A stretch of 29,284 nt of DNA, from positions 1-29,284 of the forward strand of contig JBPCWZ010000193.1 of assembly GCA_051009015.1 (NCBI GenBank), given 5' to 3'. This document shows, one piece after another, positions 6,792 to 12,719 of the stretch (positions within the stretch are counted from its first letter, which is position 1; each line of letters begins with the position of its first letter). A model generated the notes under the pieces. The model was not told the DNA's origin. It made no database searches and worked only from the letters and a program-made list of their open reading frames with translations. Both the position numbers and the translations under genes were made by a program. This DNA comes from JAHRAH01 sp051009015. Lineage in GTDB: Bacteria; Pseudomonadota; Gammaproteobacteria; Tethybacterales; Persebacteraceae.

Positions 6792-8093
6792 ATGGATATC
6801 GCCACGCTTTCACTGCTTTTACTCGCCGGCATTTTGCTTTTTCTGGTGCTCGGCGTGCCGCTGGGCTTTGCGACCGGCGTGCTCGGCGCGGCGATTGTAT
6901 ATTTGAAGTTTGGCATGCCCGGCGTGGGGATTGTGATGCAGCGCATGTACGGCTTATGCACGCAATACACGCTTATCGCCGTTCCGCTTTTTATTTTTAT
7001 GGCTTCGCTGCTGGAGCGTTCCACCATTGCCCAGGATATGTATGATTCGCTGAATGTTTTTTTGCGGCGTCTGCGCGGCGGCATTGCCGTCATCACCGCG
7101 ATTATGGCGATTATTATGGCGGCGATGTCGGGCATTATCGGCGGCGAAATTGTTTTGCTCGGGCTTATCGCGCTGCCGCAAATGCTGCGGCTGGGATACA
7201 ACCAAAATCTCGCCATCGGCACCATCTGCGCGAGCGGCTCGCTGGGGACGATGATACCGCCGTCCATCGTCCTTATTATCTACGGGCTGGTGACAAGCAC
7301 TTCCATACACAAACTTTTTATCGCCGCCATTGTTCCCGGGCTGCTGCTCGGCGTGCTCTACATTATTTACATTATTATCCGCGTGCGATTAAATCCGGCA
7401 TTGGCGCCGCCGGATCCGAATATCTCCGAAGACATGCCGACGAGGGAAAAACTGCAATATTTGCGCGGCATTATCCCGCCGATGCTGCTTGTTATTGTCG
7501 TGCTGGGCTCCATCTACGGCGGCATTACCGGCATTACCGAAGCGGCGGGAATGGGCGTTACCGGCGTGTTATTGATAATCTTTCTGCGCGGCGAATTAAC
7601 GCGCAAACTCTTCGGCGATGCGCTGCGCCGCACTTTCAAGTCGGTGGGAATGATTATTTGGATAACTTTCGGCGCGACGGTTCTTGCCGGGGCGTATTCC
7701 CTTGCCGGCGGCCCCGCGTATGTGGCGGGCATTATTGTGGGTTTGGATGTGCCGCCCATTGGCATACTTCTGACGATGATGCTTATCTTTCTCGTGCTGG
7801 GAATGTTTTTGGACTGGGTTGGAATCGTTTTGCTGGCGATGCCGGTTTTCCTGCCCATCGTTTTGCAATTGGGTTACGACCCCATCTGGTTTGGCATTTT
7901 GTTTTGCATCAATATGCAGGTGTCGTTTTTGTCGCCGCCTTTCGGCGGTGCGGCGTTTTATCTGAAATCCGTCGCGCCGCCGCATATCCGGCTGCTTGAC
8001 ATATACCGGTCATTCCTGCCGTTTATAGCAATACAGATTTTTGTTCTCCTGCTGGTTTTGTTCTTCCCCGGCATTGCCACGATATTGTTGTAA
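6792..8093 (+). CDS. dctM: TRAP transporter large permease subunit (DctM)
   Basis: A 433-residue polytopic membrane protein with about a dozen hydrophobic helices. ASGSLGTMIPPSIVLIIYG (around 150-168) is the DctM signature, and SPPFGGAAFYL near the C-terminus is the second symmetry-related motif. It is the catalytic part of the secondary transporter and uses the ion gradient. The ATG at 6792 follows the dctQ stop by two bases; a TTG at 6786 in the same frame overlaps dctQ and is less likely. It converges on the D-2-hydroxyacid dehydrogenase gene, 16 bases away, with no clear terminator between them. Confidence 0.93.
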   Translation: MDIATLSLLLLAGILLFLVLGVPLGFATGVLGAAIVYLKFGMPGVGIVMQRMYGLCTQYTLIAVPLFIFMASLLERSTIAQDMYDSLNVFLRRLRGGIAVITAIMAIIMAAMSGIIGGEIVLLGLIALPQMLRLGYNQNLAIGTICASGSLGTMIPPSIVLIIYGLVTSTSIHKLFIAAIVPGLLLGVLYIIYIIIRVRLNPALAPPDPNISEDMPTREKLQYLRGIIPPMLLVIVVLGSIYGGITGITEAAGMGVTGVLLIIFLRGELTRKLFGDALRRTFKSVGMIIWITFGATVLAGAYSLAGGPAYVAGIIVGLDVPPIGILLTMMLIFLVLGMFLDWVGIVLLAMPVFLPIVLQLGYDPIWFGILFCINMQVSFLSPPFGGAAFYLKSVAPPHIRLLDIYRSFLPFIAIQIFVLLLVLFFPGIATILL

Positions 8094-8109
8094 GCGGCGG
8101 CGAAAAATC

Positions 8110-9057
8110 CTAACGCGGATTATTAACCGATGCTTGCGGCGGTTGCCCGTGCAAAACTCTTATGGCATTTTCCGCCGTTAACTCCGACATTGCTTTGCGG
8201 GTGTGGGTTGTTGCGCTGCCCTGGTGGGGGGACAGGACTACATTGTCCATATTCATCAATGCCTGCGGCACATTCGGCTCGTCGGCGAAAACATCAAGCG
8301 CCGCTCCGGCGATAATGCCTTTTTGCAAAGCATCAACAAGCGCCGGCTCATCCGCCAAAGCGCCCCTGCCGATATTGACAAAATAGCCTTCCGGCCCCAA
8401 TGCTTGCAACACTTCGGCATTGACAATCCCCGTTGTTTGCGGTGTCGCGGGCATTGCCGCGCACAAAATATCACACTCTTTTGCCAAAGTCGCCGGGCTT
8501 TTTGCCCATTGATGCGGCGTGTCTTTCTTTGCCGTCGCATGATATGTTATCGTCATCCCGAAAGCCAAAGCCCGCCGGACAATCGCGCCGCCGATGCGCC
8601 CCATTCCCAGCATTCCCAAACGCCGCCCGCTCAGGCGGTCGGTCAAATGGAAGTTGCCTTTTTGCCATTGCCCGCCGCGCACAAAACGCTCCGCCGCCGG
8701 AATGCGCCGGACAACCGCCAGCATAAGCGCCATCGCCATATCGGCGACATCGTCATTCAATACTTCCGGCGTATTGCAAACCCAAATGCCGCGCTTTGTC
8801 GCTTCCTTAACATCAATGCCGTCATAGCCGACGCCATAACACGATATCACCGCCAAATGCGGCATATTGTCCATCATCGCCGCATCCGCCCGCTGATGCC
8901 CTCCCGTTATCAATGCGCCAATGTTGCCGCCGTGTTCGGCAAAAAAAGCCGCCCGCGCATCCGGCGGCGGCAACTCGCGCACGACAAAATCCGCCTCCAA
9001 CTTCGCCCGCGTTTGCGCCGCCAAAAAGCCGCCGCTCAATAAAACTTCTTTTGCCAT
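8110..9057 (-). CDS. D-2-hydroxyacid dehydrogenase (NAD-binding)
   Basis: A 315-residue enzyme of the D-isomer-specific 2-hydroxyacid dehydrogenase family. The nucleotide-binding motif is GMGRIG (151-156). The catalytic set is R231 in NIGRGALADE, E260 in DVFADEP and H278 in SPHQGS. NTPEVLNDDVAD (95-106) is the usual inter-domain segment, and the GVGYDGID turn is typical of glyoxylate/hydroxypyruvate reductase relatives. It likely interconverts a 2-oxo acid and a D-2-hydroxy acid, which fits the nearby hydroxyacid dehydrogenase and TRAP genes; the exact substrate is not known. Its promoter box overlaps the stop codon of the upstream engB, and the expected leader is about 3 nt. Confidence 0.9.
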   Translation of the reverse strand: MAKEVLLSGGFLAAQTRAKLEADFVVRELPPPDARAAFFAEHGGNIGALITGGHQRADAAMMDNMPHLAVISCYGVGYDGIDVKEATKRGIWVCNTPEVLNDDVADMAMALMLAVVRRIPAAERFVRGGQWQKGNFHLTDRLSGRRLGMLGMGRIGGAIVRRALAFGMTITYHATAKKDTPHQWAKSPATLAKECDILCAAMPATPQTTGIVNAEVLQALGPEGYFVNIGRGALADEPALVDALQKGIIAGAALDVFADEPNVPQALMNMDNVVLSPHQGSATTHTRKAMSELTAENAIRVLHGQPPQASVNNPR

Positions 9058-9066
9058 TTGCCCGAT

Positions 9067-9072
9067 ATTATA
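9067..9072 (-). promoter_or_regulatory. -10 box of the D-2-hydroxyacid dehydrogenase gene
   Basis: TATAAT on the minus strand ends 9 nt before the ATG at 9057 and overlaps the TAA stop of engB (9068-9070). No Shine-Dalgarno is present. Suggests a leaderless or nearly leaderless mRNA. Confidence 0.55.
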
Positions 9073-9661
9073 ATGCCGTTTCTTTTGTCACAATCGCGCG
9101 CAAGGTGGCAATGTTTGCGCCGGTGTGGGACGACACCGGCAGCACATGCACATTCGGCAAAACAACATCAGCAATAACTTCGCGGGCGCGGCTTTCGGCG
9201 GCGAGCAGTTTGGCGCGCGATAACTTGTCGGCTTTTGTCAGGGCGATAATCACCGCCGTCAAACGCCCGCCTTCTTTGCCGATGGCGGATATCATCCCGC
9301 TATCCAAAACCCCGATGCCGCGCCGGCAATCCACAACCAGCACAAGCGCGCCAATATCCGGCAAAAACCCGCGCATCTTTGTTTGCCATGCCCGCTTTTC
9401 GGCAACCGGCACTTTGGCATAACCATAACCGGGCATATCGGCAAGCAGGCGCGATTGGATTTGGAAGATATTTATCATCCGCGTTTTGCCCGGGGCTTTG
9501 GACACTTTGGCGGTTTTGGCGTTGCACAAAGCGTTTATCAGCGAGGATTTTCCGGCATTGGACCTGCCGGCAAAAGCGACAATCGGCGCGGGCATCGCCG
9601 GAATATCGCCCGCCCGCCAAACCGAAGCGATATAACGCGGATTAAAAAAAATATTAGCCAT
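9068..9661 (-). CDS. engB: Ribosome biogenesis GTP-binding protein EngB/YihA
   Basis: A 197-residue TRAFAC GTPase needed for 50S assembly and normal division in bacteria studied. G1 is GRSNAGKS (32-39), the switch I region is KAPGKTR, G3 is DMPGYG (75-80), G4 is TKAD (142-145) and G5 is SSHTGAN. Length and motif order are those of the family. The N-terminus, NPRYIASVWRAGDIPA, matches the short lead seen in orthologues. It appears to have its own promoter with a longer leader than its neighbours. Confidence 0.94.
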   Translation of the reverse strand: MANIFFNPRYIASVWRAGDIPAMPAPIVAFAGRSNAGKSSLINALCNAKTAKVSKAPGKTRMINIFQIQSRLLADMPGYGYAKVPVAEKRAWQTKMRGFLPDIGALVLVVDCRRGIGVLDSGMISAIGKEGGRLTAVIIALTKADKLSRAKLLAAESRAREVIADVVLPNVHVLPVSSHTGANIATLRAIVTKETAL

Positions 9662-9726
9662 CGGTGTTTTGTGTTTTTGCGCCCGCTCTTTTTTTGTTTG
9701 CGCCCTTGCTTCTTTCCCCCGCGCAA

Positions 9727-9732
9727 ATTATA
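9727..9732 (-). promoter_or_regulatory. Probable -10 box of engB
   Basis: TATAAT on the minus strand, 65 nt before the engB ATG. The leader is purine-rich. No convincing -35 box. Confidence 0.4.
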
Positions 9733-9809
9733 AACACCGCCGCGCAAGAATCGGAATAGCCGCCGGTGTTTATTGACAACCGGCAACCGGCATTTGGCAA
9801 CTTAACTTA

Positions 9810-10889
9810 TTATGCGCCGGTGCGGAAGAGGATAATGTCGCCGTCTTTTACCGGATAGTCCGCGCCTTCGCTGCGGATTTTTCCCGCCGCTTTGGCTTTT
9901 GCTTCGCCGCCGCAACTTTCATAATCCTGCCACGAACATACTTCGGCGCGGATGAACTTCGCGGCAAAATCGCCGTGTATCGCGCCCGCCGCCAACTTTG
10001 CCGGACAATCTTTTTTTACCGTCCATGCCCGCGCTTCCTTCTCCCCCGCCGTGAAAAAGGTCGTCAAACCCATCATCAAAAACGCCGCCCGCGCCAATCT
10101 TGCCAAACCCGTGTTTGCCGCAACTTCCGCACCCAGCAACTCGGCGCGCTCCGCCGCCGTCATATCCGCCATCTCCGCTTCCGCGCGCGAGTTTATTTTT
10201 ACAAACTGCGCCCCTTCGGCTTTGGCAATATCGGCAACCGCCGCCGCATATTCTTCGTCATCATCGTCATTGACATTCGCCACATATACCAGCGGTTTCA
10301 TCGTCAGAAAAAACGCCGATGCCGCCGCTTGCCGCTCCATATCGTCCAACTGCAAAGTGCGAAGTGCGCCGCCTTCATTAAGATGACATGCACACTTGTC
10401 GCATGCTTGTGCCAATCTTCGCGCTTCCTTGTCGCCCGCCCGCCCTTGCTTTTGCGCCTTTGCCCGCATCTTTTCCGCCGTTGCCAAATCCGCCAATGCC
10501 AACTCGGTGTTGATGGTTTCTATGTCGCTCGCCGGATTTGGCGCGCCGCCGATATGCCCGTCGCCGCCAAAACAGCGGACGATATGCGCTATGCCGTCCG
10601 CCTCTCTTATGTGCGACAAAAAACGATTTCCCAAACCGGCGTTTTGTGATGCGCCTTTGACCAAACCGGCGATATCCACAAACTCCGCCGCCGCATATAT
10701 CGTCCGCGAAGATTTTGCCAATGCCGCTATCGCATCCAGCCGCGCATCCGCCAACTCCGCTATGCCCGCATTCGGCTCTATGGTGCAAAACGGATAGTTC
10801 TCCGCCGCCGCCGCCCCGCATGTCAACGCATTAAATAATGTGGATTTGCCGACATTCGGCAAACCGACAATCCCGCAAACCAAACCCAT
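9810..10889 (-). CDS. ychF: Redox-regulated ATPase/GTPase YchF (Obg family)
   Basis: A 359-residue P-loop NTPase of the Obg superfamily that associates with ribosomes. G1 is GLPNVGKST (9-17), VDIAGLVKGAS (71-81) is G3 with switch II, and SDIETINTELALADL (121-135) is the conserved helical-domain entry. The TGS-like C-terminus ends GADYPVKDGDIILFRTGA. The fourth nucleotide motif, NxxE in YchF (which favours ATP), reads NVND at 205-208, a conservative Glu-to-Asp change. It starts one base after the pth stop, so the two form an operon, an arrangement common in proteobacteria. Confidence 0.95.
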   Translation of the reverse strand: MGLVCGIVGLPNVGKSTLFNALTCGAAAAENYPFCTIEPNAGIAELADARLDAIAALAKSSRTIYAAAEFVDIAGLVKGASQNAGLGNRFLSHIREADGIAHIVRCFGGDGHIGGAPNPASDIETINTELALADLATAEKMRAKAQKQGRAGDKEARRLAQACDKCACHLNEGGALRTLQLDDMERQAAASAFFLTMKPLVYVANVNDDDDEEYAAAVADIAKAEGAQFVKINSRAEAEMADMTAAERAELLGAEVAANTGLARLARAAFLMMGLTTFFTAGEKEARAWTVKKDCPAKLAAGAIHGDFAAKFIRAEVCSWQDYESCGGEAKAKAAGKIRSEGADYPVKDGDIILFRTGA

Positions 10890-10890
10890 G

Positions 10891-11679
10891 TCAGTTTGCG
10901 CCGCTGTGCAATGTCATCATCGCGCGCTCCATCCGCCCGCTTGTTATCTCCCGCCAAAGTTCTATGGCGCGGCTGATGGCGTTGTCAATAAGATCGCGCT
11001 CGGCTTTTGGCGGGCGGCGCAAAACATGCTCGCCCGCGCCAATCTCGCCCTTGCCAACGCCAAGACGCAAACGCCAATAATCACGGCTGGCAAGGGCGCG
11101 GCTGACATCCTGCAAACCGCGATGACCGGCTTCGCCGCCGCCGCATTTGAGTTTTGCCGCGCCGGGCGGCAAATCGGCTTCGTCATGGGCAATGAGAATC
11201 TCCTGTGGCGCAATGCCAAAATAACGCGCCGCCGCCGCAACCGCCGCGCCGTTTTCATTCATATACGCATCGGGTTTTAACAAGCGGACAACGCCGGGGG
11301 GGGCGGAATGCGCGCCGGAAGTTGTGCCGGAATGCGCGGTAGCATCGCCATTATCGGGGTTTGACATTCGCGCGGCGGGGGAGGGTATTTGTGCGGCAGG
11401 ATTTGCCATCTGCGCGCCGGAGTTTGATATGTCGGCGGCGGGGTTTGACATATCCGCGCCGGAGTTTGACAACAGCCCGCCGACTTCCGCCCCGCCTTGT
11501 GCCGCTTGTGCCGCCACTTTTGCCATCTGCGCGCCGAGCGATTTTTTGGCGGCAAAACTTTCGCCAAAACAACCGGCAACGGCATCAACAAACCAAAAAC
11601 CGGCATTATGCCGCGTATCGTCATACCGCCCGCCCGGATTTCCCAGCCCCGCCACCAACAAAACCCCCGCCATCAACAT
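10891..11679 (-). CDS. pth: Peptidyl-tRNA hydrolase with a repeat insertion
   Basis: A 262-residue Pth; typical members have about 190. GLGNPG (11-16) and the catalytic His in TRHNAG (22-27) are present, as are the conserved Asn in AYMNENG and HDEADLPPG with the catalytic-site Asp. GHNG is here GHRG (186-189): the Asn that contacts tRNA in E. coli Pth is Arg. The extra length sits at residues about 60-128, in the hairpin that E. coli Pth fills with a few residues, and includes five 7-residue repeats (71-105). The enzyme frees tRNA from stalled peptidyl-tRNA. The start is ATG 11679 or 11673; both lie just after a TATAAT box, so the mRNA is probably leaderless. It heads the pth-ychF operon. Confidence 0.92.
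   Translation of the reverse strand: MLMAGVLLVAGLGNPGGRYDDTRHNAGFWFVDAVAGCFGESFAAKKSLGAQMAKVAAQAAQGGAEVGGLLSNSGADMSNPAADISNSGAQMANPAAQIPSPAARMSNPDNGDATAHSGTTSGAHSAPPGVVRLLKPDAYMNENGAAVAAAARYFGIAPQEILIAHDEADLPPGAAKLKCGGGEAGHRGLQDVSRALASRDYWRLRLGVGKGEIGAGEHVLRRPPKAERDLIDNAISRAIELWREITSGRMERAMMTLHSGAN
11365..11469 (-). repeat. Five 21-bp tandem repeats inside pth
   Basis: Residues 71-105 of Pth read SNSGADM, SNPAADI, SNSGAQM, ANPAAQI and PSPAARM, a 7-residue unit with consensus (S)N(S/P)(G/A)A(D/Q)(M/I); a partial SNP copy follows. Period and frame are exact, so copy number can change without a frameshift. Confidence 0.85.
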
Positions 11680-11684
11680 ACGAT

Positions 11685-11690
11685 ATTATA
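11685..11690 (-). promoter_or_regulatory. -10 box of pth
   Basis: TATAAT on the minus strand ends 5 nt before the ATG at 11679. Transcription would begin at or within a base or two of the ATG, predicting a leaderless transcript. Confidence 0.55.
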
Positions 11691-11760
11691 AACGCCCCCG
11701 CCATTACCGCCAAAAGAATCGGCGGCAAAATGGAAAATGACGATGGGAGCCGTTATGTAA

Positions 11761-11766
11761 TATAAT
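11761..11766 (+). promoter_or_regulatory. Plus-strand -10 box in the non-coding region
   Basis: TATAAT, with a weak ATGACG 18 nt upstream as a possible -35 box. It points into the hairpin-rich stretch and no gene on this strand follows. Confidence 0.45.
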
Positions 11767-11771
11767 GCGGT

Positions 11772-11905
11772 TAAGCGGCAAGGGAAAACTTTGCCGCCGG
11801 GGGGTTTCCCCGCAAAAGACCCTAACCCCTATTGCGAGGGACGGGCTTGCAGCAAATCACCAAGCGCCGCCGGGGATGTGCAATTTATCCTCGGTGTGCT
11901 GCTTC
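11772..11905 (+). ncRNA. Candidate structured RNA (unassigned)
   Basis: Downstream of the 11761 TATAAT come three hairpins: GCGGCAA/TTGCCGC (11775-11781 with 11791-11797), CGGGG/CCCCG (11798-11802 with 11808-11812), and a longer arm, GCAGCA-aat-CACC (11849-11861) pairing with GGTG-TGCTGC (11893-11902). I could not match it to SRP RNA, tmRNA, RNase P RNA or 6S RNA. The limits are guesses. Confidence 0.3.
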
Positions 11906-12020
11906 CAAAGTTGGCGCGAAAAAGAATAACGCCAAAACCCCAAACTTCCACAGCGGCGTCAAAACTTTCGCCTTAACCGCGCAAGTTAAGCGCCGGTGCA
12001 AAAGCGGAATCCAGTCCGTG

Positions 12021-12158
12021 TTATTCCTGTGGGTTGTTCGGGTCCGGCTGCGGCTCAATACCGTCACCGTGGTCACGCTTGGACAGGTCATCATCGCCCG
12101 GAGGCGGGACAGGCGGATTAGGCGGGGAAGGGGGCGGATTTTTTGTGTCATTTTCCAT
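12021..12158 (-). CDS. 45-residue Pro-rich, acidic small protein
   Basis: ATG at 12158 with a strong AAGGAG Shine-Dalgarno just upstream, which itself overlaps the end of the preceding gene (TGA at 12172-12170). The product starts MENDTKNPPPSPPNPPVPPP and continues GDDDLSKRDHGDGIEPQPD, so it is about one-third Pro, acidic, and has no hydrophobic segment. The good ribosome site and the 11-base gap to the membrane-protein gene argue for translation and a shared transcript. I do not recognise a family. It may be a soluble partner of the upstream membrane protein, but nothing in the sequence proves it. Confidence 0.6.
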   Translation of the reverse strand: MENDTKNPPPSPPNPPVPPPGDDDLSKRDHGDGIEPQPDPNNPQE

Positions 12159-12169
12159 GGTTGCTCCTT

Positions 12170-12670
12170 TCATGAGAATGCAGCGGTAATCACTGTCCCG
12201 AACAGAGACAGCACGAACAAAAAACGCGCCACCGAGTTTCCGTCACTTGGGACGGCTTGATGCTTGGGGGGGTTGCGGATGTATTCCATCAAACGCCAAG
12301 CATAAAACCACCTTTCTGGCGGCGGCGGTAATTTGTGGATTTTTGCCATTTCGTGGTCAATGCGATTCAGGCATTCGCAAAACGAGTAAATTACCGAGAC
12401 GATGGTAAGCGCAAACAAGGCGCCCGGATAAATGTAATTCGGCATGTCGCTCGCAGCGTTAGCGCATAAAGCAAGCCCGCCGCCGCTGATATAGACGATA
12501 ACCTCGTCCTGTTTGATTTCGTTTTTGCCCTTTTGCTCGGTGAGCGTTTGATAACGCTCGCCCCGGCACAGCAGGGTGCATTCACAACTGCCCGTGCCGA
12601 GTTGCTGCTTGTGGCAACCTTTTTCAAAGCGGGGACTCTCCGCAGTTTGCGGGCTTTTTTCGGGTTCCAT
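12170..12670 (-). CDS. Small membrane protein of unknown function with Cys-rich N-terminus
   Basis: A 166-residue protein that I do not recognise. The N-terminal third is hydrophilic with Cys/His clustered at 19-35 (C19, H20, C29, C31, C35), possibly a metal site. A moderately hydrophobic stretch lies at 57-72, a clear transmembrane helix at about 78-98 (YIYPGALFALTIVSVIYSF), a charged loop with PPPPERW, and a final helix at 147-165 ending at the C-terminus. A consensus-like promoter (TTGATA-N16-TATAAT) sits upstream, overlapping the end of the MmeI-type gene, so this gene and the small Pro-rich ORF form an independent unit. A different frame gives an ATG at 12714, but it overlaps that promoter and lacks these helices. 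Confidence 0.65.
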   Translation of the reverse strand: MEPEKSPQTAESPRFEKGCHKQQLGTGSCECTLLCRGERYQTLTEQKGKNEIKQDEVIVYISGGGLALCANAASDMPNYIYPGALFALTIVSVIYSFCECLNRIDHEMAKIHKLPPPPERWFYAWRLMEYIRNPPKHQAVPSDGNSVARFLFVLSLFGTVITAAFS

Positions 12671-12691
12671 CGTTGCGTCTCTTTCTCGGAG

Positions 12692-12719
12692 ATTATACCA
12701 TTTTGCACCGCCATATCAA
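12692..12719 (-). promoter_or_regulatory. Promoter of the small membrane-protein unit
   Basis: TTGATA (12719-12714) and TATAAT (12697-12692) are separated by 16 nt, the best sigma-70-like pair seen in the window. It overlaps the stop codon of the upstream MmeI-type gene. The leader to the ATG at 12670 is about 15 nt. Confidence 0.65.

Larger units (their letters stand above)
11680..12020. other. 341-base non-coding region between pth and the Pro-rich small ORF
   Basis: No convincing coding frame is seen here: the plus-strand frames have no recognisable domain, no good Shine-Dalgarno and odd composition. The region contains the pth promoter, a plus-strand TATAAT at 11761 and several hairpins. 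A third inverted repeat, CTTAAC (11972-11977) with GTTAAG (11985-11990), lies near its right end and could terminate the small-ORF transcript, though without a T-run. Confidence 0.5.

Noticed and set aside
11821..11890. Possible SRP (4.5S) RNA
   Set aside because: A few words resemble it (GCAGC, CCGGGGATGT) but the conserved GGAAGG tetraloop domain is missing.
11832..12260. 142-codon plus-strand frame in the pth / small-ORF gap
   Set aside because: No Shine-Dalgarno, no known motif, overlaps the well-supported small ORF on the other strand.
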